Below, one piece after another: positions 16,139 to 25,045 of a stretch of 64,000 nt of DNA. The position numbers were made by a program, and so were the translations under genes. The notes under the pieces were generated by a model, which ran no database searches, was not told where the DNA came from, and saw only the letters and a list, made by a program, of their open reading frames with translations. The stretch comes from UBA1189 sp045594245 (lineage in GTDB: Bacteria; Bacteroidota; Bacteroidia; Bacteroidales; Bacteroidaceae), in NCBI GenBank assembly GCA_045594245.1, contig JAZNYG010000066.1:1-64000 (forward strand), read 5' to 3'. Positions within the stretch are counted from its first letter, which is position 1, and every line of letters starts with the position of its first letter.

Positions 16139-18727
16139 ATGAAGAAAACCGCATTGGCTATCACAGCCATTCTATGCACACTGGGCCTATATGCCAACAA
16201 GCCCGACTACGGTTACTTGTTCTCTTACGTCAACGGCCGAGGCATTGCCTTTGCCTACAGTTCTGACAGCCTCCACTGGACATCTATCGGTAATGGACGT
16301 ACCTTCGTGGATAGCGACTTCGGCACCTGGGGTGCACAGAAGAAGATGTTCACCCCGCACCTCATGCGCGATAGCCATGGCATGTGGCGCTGCGTATGGT
16401 CGCCCAAGGCCGACAATCCACAGTTTGCCTACTGCGAAAGCCCCGACCTCATCAACTGGAAGCCGCAGGACTATCCCTATGTGGAGGGGGGGAGCTGCGT
16501 ACGCCCAATACTCGTGCAAGCCAAGGACAATGGAGGATGGGTAGTCCTTTACTCCACACTTGACAGCACCTTCCATGCGTATGGCTCTACGGACTGTCGC
16601 AGGTGGGAGAAGATGTCCGTGAGTGTCGGGAACCGTCCTGTAGATGCAGGCGCATGCCAAGGCCCGGAGTTCAGCACCATCGTCCTGGGCGACCGCCAAG
16701 TGGAAGGACAGGTACACCGCGTGGAATGGGAGCAGATAGACAAACTCATCAAGCGTAATGACTATTTGGTGAACCGACAACGGAAACTCGATGAACACAT
16801 GGGACAAGACCCCGTGCGCTTTGCCGACCTCAAGCCCGTAAACGCCCACCTCACCATCCATGGCAAGGAGCGCAAGGCCATCAGCAACGAACTCATCGGC
16901 ATCTTCTTCGAGGATATCAGCTACGGAGCCGATGGCGGACTCTATGGCGAGCTCATCCAAAACCGCGACTTCGAGTACTCAGCCGCCGACCGTGGCGGTT
17001 GGCATAGCCTCACCGCATGGGAACTCAAGGGCGAGGGCAGCACCGTGGCCATAGGCACCGAGCGCCCCATCCACGCCAACAACTGCCACTATGCCACCCT
17101 CTCGACAAGCGCCGTAGGCGCCACACTGGAGAATGGCGGCTACGATGGCATCGCCCTCAAGGCTGGCGACCTCTATGACCTCAGCTTGATGGCCCGTAAG
17201 GCATCCGGCAAGAGCAGCAAGCTCCTCATCAGCCTCGTGGGCGAAGAGGGTGAGACCCTTGCCTCGAAGAGCATCACCGTGGGCAATGCCGAGTGGAAGA
17301 CCCTCAAGGCTACTCTCAAGGCCACGAAGGATGCTCCCAAGGCACGCCTTGTCATCGCTCCACAGACGACAGGTGCGGTAGATATCGACATGGTATCGCT
17401 CTTTCCGCGCAACACCTTCAAGAACCGCAAGAATGGTCTCCGTGCCGACCTCGCTCAGGTGATTGCCGACATGAAGCCCAAGTTTGTGCGCTTCCCCGGC
17501 GGATGCGCTGCCCACGGCGACGGCCTCGACAACATGTACCTCTGGAAACGCTCCATCGGTAAGCTCGAAGAACGCCAGCACATGCCCAATATATGGAACT
17601 ATCACCAAACACTGGGCCTCGGCTACTACGAGTACTTCCTCTTCTGCGAAGACATAGGTGCCGAGCCTCTGCCCGTAATCCCCGCAGCCGTGCCTTGCCA
17701 AAACTCCTCACACGGTGGCCACGGCCAGCAGGGTGGCGTGCCCATGGACGAGATGGACGCCTTCATCCAAGACATCCTCGACCTCATCGAGTGGGCCAAC
17801 GGTGATGCCAAGACTACCAAGTGGGGCCGCGTGCGTGCTGAGGCCGGGCACCCCAAGCCCTTCAACCTCAAGTATATCGGTATCGGCAACGAAGACCTCA
17901 TATCCAACACCTTCACCGAGCGCTTCAACATGATCTACGACGCCGTGCGTGCCAAGCACCCCGAGATCATCATCTGCGGCACCGTAGGTCCCTTCTACGA
18001 AGGCTCCGACTATGAGTGGGGCTGGAAGCTGGCCAAGGAGAAGGAGATACCCATGGTCGACGAGCACTACTACGTGAGCCCCGGATGGTATATCCACAAC
18101 CAGGACTATTACGACCACTACGACCGCAATGCCAGTGAGGTATACCTCGGCGAGTATGCCTGCCACATCGCTGGCCGTCACAACAACATCGAGACAGCCC
18201 TCTGCGAGGCCCTGCACCTCACCAATGTAGAGCGCAATGCCGACATCGTGCGCATGACCTCGTATGCTCCGCTGCTGGCACGCCACGGCCACACCAACTG
18301 GAACCCCGACATGATCTACTTCAACTCATCGCGCATCGACCTCACTCCCGGCTACTACACCCAGAAGATATTCGGCAACAACAGCGGCGACCAGTACATC
18401 ACGGGCAAGCTCAGCGTAGAGAGTCGCCGCGACGATGTGCGCAAGCGCATCTCCACCTCCACCGTCTACGACTCGGCCACCGGCGACCTCATCATCAAGT
18501 TCGTCAACCTGCTGCCCGTAGCCGTGACCACCGCTGTAGAGGTGACCGATTGCGATGCCCTCTCCACCACTGCCACCTGCACCGTGCTCACCGGCAAGCC
18601 TGCCGACCGCACGGGCGTGCCCACCGAGAGCACTATCGAGGTAGCGCCGCAGTTCAGCTACGAGATGCCTGCCTACTCCTTCACCACGATACGCATCGCC
18701 AAGGAGCAGCAGGGCAAGAAAAGATAA
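16139..18727 (+). CDS. GH51 alpha-L-arabinofuranosidase with an N-terminal GH43-like module
   Basis: An 862-residue secreted enzyme (signal peptide about residues 1-19). Residues about 22-170 resemble blades of a GH43-type propeller (GYLFSYVNGRGIAFAYSSDS and repeated 'W...SPD..NW' patterns) but are too short for a full catalytic fold. GH51 follows from about 235 (IGIFFEDISYGADGGLYGE), with a carbohydrate-binding insert around 290-420. The acid/base Glu is in IGIGNED (about 583) and the nucleophile Glu in LGEYA (about 672). It releases arabinofuranose from arabinan or arabinogalactan side chains. Last gene of the PL11 operon, with a strong terminator 47 nt downstream. Confidence 0.92.
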   Translation: MKKTALAITAILCTLGLYANKPDYGYLFSYVNGRGIAFAYSSDSLHWTSIGNGRTFVDSDFGTWGAQKKMFTPHLMRDSHGMWRCVWSPKADNPQFAYCESPDLINWKPQDYPYVEGGSCVRPILVQAKDNGGWVVLYSTLDSTFHAYGSTDCRRWEKMSVSVGNRPVDAGACQGPEFSTIVLGDRQVEGQVHRVEWEQIDKLIKRNDYLVNRQRKLDEHMGQDPVRFADLKPVNAHLTIHGKERKAISNELIGIFFEDISYGADGGLYGELIQNRDFEYSAADRGGWHSLTAWELKGEGSTVAIGTERPIHANNCHYATLSTSAVGATLENGGYDGIALKAGDLYDLSLMARKASGKSSKLLISLVGEEGETLASKSITVGNAEWKTLKATLKATKDAPKARLVIAPQTTGAVDIDMVSLFPRNTFKNRKNGLRADLAQVIADMKPKFVRFPGGCAAHGDGLDNMYLWKRSIGKLEERQHMPNIWNYHQTLGLGYYEYFLFCEDIGAEPLPVIPAAVPCQNSSHGGHGQQGGVPMDEMDAFIQDILDLIEWANGDAKTTKWGRVRAEAGHPKPFNLKYIGIGNEDLISNTFTERFNMIYDAVRAKHPEIIICGTVGPFYEGSDYEWGWKLAKEKEIPMVDEHYYVSPGWYIHNQDYYDHYDRNASEVYLGEYACHIAGRHNNIETALCEALHLTNVERNADIVRMTSYAPLLARHGHTNWNPDMIYFNSSRIDLTPGYYTQKIFGNNSGDQYITGKLSVESRRDDVRKRISTSTVYDSATGDLIIKFVNLLPVAVTTAVEVTDCDALSTTATCTVLTGKPADRTGVPTESTIEVAPQFSYEMPAYSFTTIRIAKEQQGKKR

Positions 18728-18773
18728 TCTGCAGAGGCTATTTCCTATGTAAAAACATTCATGTCAATAAGAA

Positions 18774-18804
18774 AAGAAAGCCCTCAGAGGGGCTTTCTTA
18801 ATTA
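18774..18804 (+). terminator. Terminator of the PL11-GH95-GH51 operon
   Basis: AAGAAAGCCC (18774-18783) pairs perfectly with GGGCTTTCTT (18790-18799). A short loop and AT-rich sequence follow. Confidence 0.75.
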
Positions 18805-18836
18805 AAACTTAAAGTTAAAATCTTTAATTGTAGAAT

Positions 18837-19646
18837 TCAAAGACGCTGGGACACAAAGTCTATGCGCCGCTCAAGTTCCGATGCCTGACGTTCAAGTTCA
18901 TCGGCCAAACGCAATAGAGCGGCCAGTTCACATACTTGAGCCAATGATTCCGCATCGGCCTTACCCATAGGGACAGCCATTGTTGCAGCCTCTCCCACGA
19001 GCGACACCTTAAGATTGGCCCTGGAATGAAGCTGCACAAAAGAGGCTACATTATTATCAGGCTGCACCACAAAATCGGCACGTTCGGTACGCCCCGAAGC
19101 ATCGGAAAATATATGGGGAGCTTCCTTCGTCTTCAGTTCAACAAAAGAGCCGTCAGAAGCGGTAAAGCGAAGCGTATGGGCCTGAATGGCCTTGCCGCGA
19201 TTGTACACGACGACAGAGCATTCGCCACGTTCGCTCACCTGAGGACGCAAGAAAGTGCGCCCCACATTCTGCTCCACACGATGACGACTTGCATAATAAT
19301 GCCCTACATCCTGATACGCCGGATCTTTATCGAGATAGAGCTTGGCAGATACAGCCGCCGCTTTCTCACGCGTATCGGCCAACAGACTATCTGCATACAA
19401 CTTGCTTGCATGAGCTTCGTCATACTCAACGCGCAATTGCAGGTCCTGAGCCTGCTTACGGGTTTCAAATGCCTTCGGATAGAGTAGCTTGATACTATCG
19501 AGTTGCAACTTGGCCAAGCTATACTGCTTGTTGGCATAATGCTGCTGGGCACGTGTCAAATAGGGCTGTGCCAAACGTTCAACATCTTTGGCACATCCTG
19601 ACAGGAGAGCAGCGAAAAGAGCTATGAGAATCGGTTTTGTTTTCAT
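18837..19646 (-). CDS. Hypothetical lipoprotein with helical repeats
   Basis: About 269 residues from the ATG at 19646, chosen because MKTKPILIALFAALLSGC gives a textbook lipobox with Cys18. Residues about 20-110 are helical and rich in Ala, Gln and Leu (TRAQQHYANKQYSLAKLQLD), like a tetratricopeptide pair. The central part is beta-rich (GECSVVVYNRGKAI...), and the C-terminus is a coiled coil (LRLADELERQASELERRIDF). I do not recognise a named family. It is divergent from the CCA-adding enzyme gene and probably sits in the periplasm or outer membrane. Confidence 0.75.
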   Translation of the reverse strand: MKTKPILIALFAALLSGCAKDVERLAQPYLTRAQQHYANKQYSLAKLQLDSIKLLYPKAFETRKQAQDLQLRVEYDEAHASKLYADSLLADTREKAAAVSAKLYLDKDPAYQDVGHYYASRHRVEQNVGRTFLRPQVSERGECSVVVYNRGKAIQAHTLRFTASDGSFVELKTKEAPHIFSDASGRTERADFVVQPDNNVASFVQLHSRANLKVSLVGEAATMAVPMGKADAESLAQVCELAALLRLADELERQASELERRIDFVSQRL

Positions 19647-19790
19647 TCCTTCCATTTTTATAATGTAAAAGTACAACTATTCTTGCATTTATCGCACTGA
19701 ACAGAGAAAAAAACTAAAGGAATGTACGGAAAAGGGGGAAAAAACAGTTTTTTTTGAGTAACTTCGCAGACATTTATACAGAATCAGTCT

Positions 19791-21227
19791 ATGAAACATA
19801 TATCACCCGAAGAGCTGAAAGCCATATTTGACACCAAGCTATTTCACCTCATTGGCGACACGGCCGACGAGTTGGGACTCGAATGCTATGTCGTGGGCGG
19901 CTATGTGCGCGACCTCTACCTGGAGCGCCCCTCCAAGGATATCGACGTCGTAGTAGTGGGCAGCGGCATTGCCATGGCCGAAGCACTGCGCAAGCGACTG
20001 GGCCGAGGCGCCCACGTGAGCATCTTCCGCAACTTCGGCACCGCACAGCTCAAGTGGCGCGACATGGAGGTAGAGTTCGTAGGGGCACGCAAGGAATCCT
20101 ATACCCACGACTCACGCAAGCCTATCGTGGAGGATGGCACACTGGAGGACGACCAGAACCGCCGCGACTTCACCATCAATGCGCTTGCCGTATGCCTCAA
20201 TGCAGAGCGCTTCGGTCAGCTCACCGATCCCTTCGACGGACTACTCGACATGGAGGACCGCCTCATATGCACGCCGCTCGATCCCGACGTGACCTTCAGC
20301 GACGACCCCCTACGCATGATGCGCTGCATACGCTTCGCCACGCAGCTCAACTTCTACATCGAAGAGGAGACCTTCGAGTCGCTCACACGCAATGCCGATC
20401 GCATCAAAATCATCTCCAAGGAGCGCATCATCGACGAACTGAACAAGATTATCGCCTCCCCCACCCCTTCAAAGGGTTTCGTGGAACTCGACCGCTGTGG
20501 CCTGCTACCCCTCATCTTCCCCGAGCTGGCAGCACTTCAAGGCGTAGAGACAGTGAACGGGCGTGCCCACAAGGACAACTTCTACCATACGCTCGAAGTG
20601 CTCGACAATATCGCCCGGCACACCGACAACCTATGGCTACGCTGGGCAGCCCTGCTGCACGACATAGGCAAACCACGCACCAAGCGCTGGGATCCGCGCC
20701 TGGGGTGGACATTCCATAATCATAACTTCATCGGTGAAAAGATGATACCCACCATCTTCCGCAACATGAAGCTGCCGATGAACGAGAAGATGAAGTATGT
20801 GCAGAAACTCGTAGGGCTCCACATGCGCCCCATCGTGATTGCCGACGAGGAGGTCACCGACAGCGCCGTGCGCCGACTGCTCTTTGAAGCGGGCGACGAT
20901 ATCGACGACCTGATGATGCTGTGCGAGGCCGACATCACCTCGAAGAACGCACTGCGCAAGCAGCGTTTCCTCGACAACTTCCGCCTCGTGCGCGTGAAGC
21001 TCAAGGACCTTGAAGAGCGCGACCGCATACGCAACTTCCAGCCGCCTGTCGATGGCGACGAGATCATGCGCACCTTCGGCCTCACCCCCTGTGCCGAGGT
21101 GGGTGCCCTCAAGAGCAGCATCAAGGATGCCATCCTCGACGGCATCATCCCCAACGAGCACGATGCCGCCTATGAGTATATGATGAAGAAAGCCAAGGAG
21201 ATGGGGCTGAGCCCAATTGAAAATTAA
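19791..21227 (+). CDS. cca: CCA-adding tRNA nucleotidyltransferase with HD domain
   Basis: A 478-residue class II tRNA nucleotidyltransferase / poly(A) polymerase-type protein that adds or repairs the 3' CCA of tRNA. The head motif GGYVRDLYL...DIDVVVVG (about residues 36-57) carries the catalytic aspartates, RRDFTINAL (about 124) is the second conserved block, and a C-terminal HD domain shows LLHDIGKPRT (about 289). Length fits Bacteroides homologues. The last codons and the stop (Ile-Glu-Asn-stop, ATTGAAAATTAA) are part of an AT-rich repeat that fills the following spacer, so the C-terminus seems repeat-derived. Confidence 0.92.
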   Translation: MKHISPEELKAIFDTKLFHLIGDTADELGLECYVVGGYVRDLYLERPSKDIDVVVVGSGIAMAEALRKRLGRGAHVSIFRNFGTAQLKWRDMEVEFVGARKESYTHDSRKPIVEDGTLEDDQNRRDFTINALAVCLNAERFGQLTDPFDGLLDMEDRLICTPLDPDVTFSDDPLRMMRCIRFATQLNFYIEEETFESLTRNADRIKIISKERIIDELNKIIASPTPSKGFVELDRCGLLPLIFPELAALQGVETVNGRAHKDNFYHTLEVLDNIARHTDNLWLRWAALLHDIGKPRTKRWDPRLGWTFHNHNFIGEKMIPTIFRNMKLPMNEKMKYVQKLVGLHMRPIVIADEEVTDSAVRRLLFEAGDDIDDLMMLCEADITSKNALRKQRFLDNFRLVRVKLKDLEERDRIRNFQPPVDGDEIMRTFGLTPCAEVGALKSSIKDAILDGIIPNEHDAAYEYMMKKAKEMGLSPIEN

Positions 21228-21344
21228 AAGTTGAAAATTGAAAATTAAGGCGGTTTGTGTTCAAACCGAGTGCATGCTTCCTTCTTCTTCAATCAGGTCT
21301 TTCGTTGTATAACTTTCAATTTTCAATTTTTAATTTTCAATTCG
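21218..21344. repeat. AT-rich palindromic repeat overlapping the 3' end of cca
   Basis: The left arm (21218-21248) is three tandem ATTGAAAATTAA-type units. The right arm (21315-21344) is its inverted counterpart, AACTTTCAATTTTCAATT and onward. About 65 nt of unrelated sequence lies between. The left arm encodes the last residues and stop of cca, and the right arm ends 5 nt before the GTG start of the next gene. Confidence 0.75.
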
Positions 21345-21348
21345 AACC

Positions 21349-21981
21349 GTGCTTCACCGTCTTATCGCCGAGGGCGAACATCAGCAGCAGGATTTCAAGT
21401 ACGAAATCTCCGATGCACGCAAGATTGCGCGCACCCTTTCAGCCTTTGCCAATACCGACGGAGGCCGCCTGCTCATTGGAGTGAAAGACAATGGCAAGAT
21501 TGCCGGTGTGCGCAGCGATGAAGAAATATATATGGTAGAAGCCGCTGCTACCATGTATTGCACACCTCCCGTGGCGTGCCACATGAGTGTCCATCGAGAA
21601 GAGGGTCACAATGTCGTGATTGCCGAGGTGGAGGCTACGGAGAAGCGCCCCGTGCGTGCCCAGCTCGAAGACGGCAAACTATGTGCCTTCGTGCGAATTG
21701 CCGATGAGAATATCGTGGCATCACCCGTACAGATGGCGTTATGGCGCGAGGCTACCGACGACGCAGGTACGCTACTTCCTTTTAGCCAGCGCGAGCGATC
21801 GCTGCTGCACCTGCTTGCCGATGCTCCCGAACCTCTGAGCCTCAACCGCTTTGCCCGCCTCGGTCGCCTGCCGCGCCATAGAGCCGTTCAGCTATTGGCA
21901 CAGTTTATCCGCTTCGGCATCGTGAAGCAGCAGTTCATAAACCACACATTCGTATATGTGGCTACCGAAGAAGGTGAATAA
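21349..21981 (+). CDS. AlbA_2 (divergent AAA_4) domain protein with winged-helix tail
   Basis: A 210-residue protein starting at GTG, placed just after the repeat. The N-terminal AlbA_2 domain shows QDFKYEISDARKIARTLSAF (about residues 14-33) and NTDGGRLLIGVKDNG (about 35-49), the usual nucleic-acid-binding signature. The C-terminal 70 residues look like a winged helix (SLNRFARLGRLPRHRAVQLL). Full-length relatives near 400-500 residues have another central part, so this is a compact form. Function is unknown; the family is linked to DNA/RNA binding and transcription regulation. No better start than GTG is visible. Confidence 0.8.
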   Translation: MLHRLIAEGEHQQQDFKYEISDARKIARTLSAFANTDGGRLLIGVKDNGKIAGVRSDEEIYMVEAAATMYCTPPVACHMSVHREEGHNVVIAEVEATEKRPVRAQLEDGKLCAFVRIADENIVASPVQMALWREATDDAGTLLPFSQRERSLLHLLADAPEPLSLNRFARLGRLPRHRAVQLLAQFIRFGIVKQQFINHTFVYVATEEGE

Positions 21982-21996
21982 GCGTCGTAATTGTCT

Positions 21997-23187
21997 TTAT
22001 TTACCCTGCCGCAGCAGCTCCACCATCTTGTCGGCCGCATGCTCCGATGCACCAGGCTCGCCCAAAGGAGCGATTACCATCTTGTCATACTCGGAGAACA
22101 TGCGATTGCGGTAGAAATCATCGAGGAGCAGTTGGTTAAGCTCTTCCGCCAGTTCGCGCTCACGCATCTCATCGGCTACGAGTTCGTGCACCAGGGGGAA
22201 ATCGGCCACAAGGTTGACAAGCGAGATGTATTTCACTTTGAGCACCAAGCTCCGCAGCCACGATACCACCTTACCACACATGATATAGTAGCATACCACT
22301 TGTGGCACACGGAAGAGCGCCGTTTCCAGCGTAGCTGTACCCGAAGTTACCATAGCAGCATAGGAGTGGCTAAGCAGGGCATAGGTCTCACCATAGACGA
22401 CAGTGACACCTCGTGTAGCCTCCGACTTTGCAAAGACCTCTCCGTACATCGCCTTGTCTATGCCCGGCGCACCGGCTATCACCCACTGGAATCCCTTGAT
22501 TCTCTCTCGGCGGTATACCTTGCCAGGCATAAAGTGCTTGGTGGAACTAAGCATGATGGGGAGGTTGTCCTTGATCTCCTGCTTGCGGCTTCCGGCGAGC
22601 AGTGCCACGATGGGCAGCTCGGGATTGAGGCCATGGCGTGCGCAGAACTCCTCGCGCGTCTCCGTGTATTGTGCCTTGAAGTCGGCTACGGCATCCACGC
22701 AGGGATTGCCCACGTAATGGATGGGATAATTGTGACCAGCATAGAAGGGCACCTCGAAGGGCAAGATAGAGAACATCTCGTCTACATAGCGGCGTATGTC
22801 TTTGATGCGGTACTCCTTCCAAGCCCATATCTTGGGCGATATGTAGTAGTACACGGGTATCTGCGTGTGGGTCTTCACATACTTGGCGATGGAAAGGTTG
22901 AAGCCGGGATAGTCGACCAGTATCACCACATCGGGCGCCCATGCCACGATGTCTTCCTTGCACCGGCGCATATTGCGCAGTATGGTACGGGCGTGAAGCA
23001 CCACCTGCACAAATCCCATATAGGCCAGCTCACGGTAATGCTTTACCAGTGTGCCGCCAACAGCCTTCATGAGGTCTCCGCCGAAGAAGCGGAACTCTGC
23101 CTCGGGATCTTTGGCTTTGAGCGAACGCATCAGGTTCGATGCGTGGAGGTCGCCCGAGGCCTCGCCTGCGATAATGTAGTACTTCAT
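21997..23187 (-). CDS. lpxB: Lipid-A-disaccharide synthase
   Basis: A 396-residue GT19 glycosyltransferase joining UDP-2,3-diacylglucosamine and lipid X to form the lipid A disaccharide at the inner membrane face. The N-terminus MKYYIIAGEASGDLHASNLM holds the family signature. FFGGDLM..G, VVILVDYPGFN (about residue 90), ALLAGSRKQEI and SGTATLETAL (about 288) follow in family order. Length is normal. surE lies upstream in the same direction with a 57-nt spacer, so they likely share a transcript. The 3' end is 15 nt from the convergent AlbA_2 gene. Confidence 0.95.
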   Translation of the reverse strand: MKYYIIAGEASGDLHASNLMRSLKAKDPEAEFRFFGGDLMKAVGGTLVKHYRELAYMGFVQVVLHARTILRNMRRCKEDIVAWAPDVVILVDYPGFNLSIAKYVKTHTQIPVYYYISPKIWAWKEYRIKDIRRYVDEMFSILPFEVPFYAGHNYPIHYVGNPCVDAVADFKAQYTETREEFCARHGLNPELPIVALLAGSRKQEIKDNLPIMLSSTKHFMPGKVYRRERIKGFQWVIAGAPGIDKAMYGEVFAKSEATRGVTVVYGETYALLSHSYAAMVTSGTATLETALFRVPQVVCYYIMCGKVVSWLRSLVLKVKYISLVNLVADFPLVHELVADEMRERELAEELNQLLLDDFYRNRMFSEYDKMVIAPLGEPGASEHAADKMVELLRQGK

Positions 23188-23244
23188 TGTTGTTGCTTGA
23201 TTTCTTAGGACTATCCAGGATTATCCAGGAGCTCCTAGGCTATT

Positions 23245-24021
23245 TTACAAATTCAAATCCCAGTCGTTTATCATCTCCTCCATCATACGGTAGTCGGTCA
23301 TATCGATTTGTATGGGAGTCACAGCCACGTACCCCTCAGTGAGGTTGGGGCGGTCGGCATCATGCGGATGGTCGTCGCGCAAGCAGAAGCTACCCACCAG
23401 CCAGAAGTAGTTGCCGCCACGCGGATGCGGATGTTCTTCCCACTCCTGCGTCCACTCTCCCTTGGCCATGCGGCACACCTTCACCCCTTCGTAGATGGGC
23501 GTAGCGGGGAAGTTCACATTGAGACAGGTGCCATTGGGCAATCCACGTTCAAGCATCTGCTCTACAATCTTCACGATGTAGGGAGCGCAAGGCTCAAAGT
23601 CTGCTTCAGGTGAATGGTTATCGAGCGAGAAACCTACCGAAGGGATACCCTTCATGCACCCCTCGATGACGATACCCATAGTACCCGAGTAGTGCACGTT
23701 GACACCCGAGTTGTCGCCATGGTTGATGCCACCGATAATCATGTCGGGCTGGCGGTCGGCAAACTCGTGCAGCGCCATCTTGATGCAGTCGACAGGCGTG
23801 CCCGAGCAGCGGTAGATGGTGATGCCTTCACGCTCGCTCACCAGATTGTAGTACACGGGCTGCGTAGAGGTGATGGCACACCCCATTCCTGAGCGCCCTC
23901 CATCGGGAGCCATCACGAGCACATCGGCCATCGGAGCCAGCAACTCAGCCAGGAAGTTGATGCCACGCGCCTTATAGCCATCATCATTAGATATCAATAT
24001 CAAAGGTCTTTCGCTGTTCAT
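23245..24021 (-). CDS. surE: 5'/3'-nucleotidase SurE
   Basis: A 258-residue metal-dependent nucleotidase dephosphorylating nucleoside monophosphates. The signature ISNDDGYKARGI (residues 10-21) contains the metal-binding Asp pair. GRSGMGCAIT, GTPVDCIKMAL and GGINHGDNSGVNVHYSGTMG (about 98-117) are the other conserved blocks. Length is typical. It precedes lpxB and diverges from parA; this grouping is common in Bacteroides. The 176-nt gap to parA holds a perfect DnaA box. Confidence 0.95.
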   Translation of the reverse strand: MNSERPLILISNDDGYKARGINFLAELLAPMADVLVMAPDGGRSGMGCAITSTQPVYYNLVSEREGITIYRCSGTPVDCIKMALHEFADRQPDMIIGGINHGDNSGVNVHYSGTMGIVIEGCMKGIPSVGFSLDNHSPEADFEPCAPYIVKIVEQMLERGLPNGTCLNVNFPATPIYEGVKVCRMAKGEWTQEWEEHPHPRGGNYFWLVGSFCLRDDHPHDADRPNLTEGYVAVTPIQIDMTDYRMMEEMINDWDLNL

Positions 24022-24101
24022 ACCATAATAATATTATATTATCATCGCGAAATTAGCACAAAACCGCCGAAGCGCCAAAAGTTATTAACAAAATTGGGGA
24101 G

Positions 24102-24110
24102 TTATCCACA
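24102..24110 (+). promoter_or_regulatory. Perfect DnaA box upstream of parA
   Basis: TTATCCACA matches the consensus DnaA box. A weaker relative, TTATTAACA, lies 20 nt to the left (24082-24090). The surroundings are AT-rich, and the site is in the surE-parA divergent spacer. Two boxes are too few to call an origin. Confidence 0.5.
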
Positions 24111-24197
24111 TTTTTAGAAAGTTTAGGACCTTTTTTAGCAAAGTTACACAGATATTTGTTTATTTCGCGGTCGAAAACAAAAAGCAAGTATTAGAAA

Positions 24198-24962
24198 ATG
24201 GGAAAGATTATCGCATTGGCCAACCAGAAAGGAGGAGTGGGCAAGACTACCACAGCCATTAACCTCGCCGCATCGTTGGCTACGCTGGAGAAGAAAGTAC
24301 TGCTCATCGATGCCGACCCTCAGGCCAACGCCTCATCGGGCCTCGGCGTAGACATCCACAATGTGGATTGTTCTATCTATGAATGCCTTATTGATGGCCG
24401 CGACCCTCGCGAAGCCATCTACACTACAGACATCGAAGGACTTGAAGTGATAGCCTCGCACATCGACCTCGTAGGGGCCGAGATTGAGATGCTCAACCTC
24501 GAACAGCGCGAGACCGTACTCAAGCGCATGCTCGAGCCCTTCGAAGAGGAATACGACTACATCCTCATCGACTGCTCGCCCTCGCTGGGCCTCATCACGG
24601 TGAATGCCCTCACGGCGGCCCACTCGGTGATAATACCCGTACAATGCGAGTACTTCGCCTTGGAGGGTATCAGCAAGCTACTCAATACCATCAAGATTAT
24701 CAAGTCGAAGCTCAACCCCGGCCTCAACATTGAAGGCTTCCTGCTCACGATGTACGACTCACGTCTTCGCCTGAGCAACCAAGTGCTCGACGAGGTACGC
24801 CGCCACTTCCAGGAGCTGGTGTTCGACACCGTCATCCAGCGCAACGTACGCCTCAGCGAAGCCCCCAGCCACGGCATCCCTGCTATCCTCTACGATGCCG
24901 AGTCGAAAGGTGCACAGAACTACTTGACTTTGGCACAGGAAATCATAAAGAAGAATGGATAA
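24198..24962 (+). CDS. parA: Chromosome-partitioning ATPase ParA/Soj
   Basis: A 254-residue deviant Walker A ATPase that binds DNA and is stimulated by ParB during chromosome segregation. The motif KGGVGKTTTAINLA is at residues 10-23, with the two signature lysines. Walker A' LIDADPQANASSGLG and Walker B YILIDCSPSLGLITVNAL follow. Length is that of chromosomal Soj, without the extra N-terminal helix-turn-helix of plasmid ParA. parB begins 83 nt downstream, after an AT-rich repeat. Confidence 0.96.
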   Translation: MGKIIALANQKGGVGKTTTAINLAASLATLEKKVLLIDADPQANASSGLGVDIHNVDCSIYECLIDGRDPREAIYTTDIEGLEVIASHIDLVGAEIEMLNLEQRETVLKRMLEPFEEEYDYILIDCSPSLGLITVNALTAAHSVIIPVQCEYFALEGISKLLNTIKIIKSKLNPGLNIEGFLLTMYDSRLRLSNQVLDEVRRHFQELVFDTVIQRNVRLSEAPSHGIPAILYDAESKGAQNYLTLAQEIIKKNG

Positions 24963-25039
24963 TGGAGAATTGAGAATGAATAATTAGCAGCGCACTGCCG
25001 GCTCCTGATTTTCAATTCTCAATTTTCAATTTTCAATTA
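24963..25039. repeat. AT-rich palindromic repeat between parA and parB
   Basis: The left arm GGAGAATTGAGAATGAATAA is answered by a right arm of TTTTCAATTCTCAATTTTCA type. The centre is GC-rich. It begins right after the parA stop and ends just before the parB start. Same family as 21218 and 34907. Confidence 0.7.
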
Positions 25040-25045
25040 TACAAT

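Noticed and set aside
24022..24197. Replication origin
   Set aside because: Only two DnaA-like boxes are visible, with no cluster or unwinding element that could support the call.
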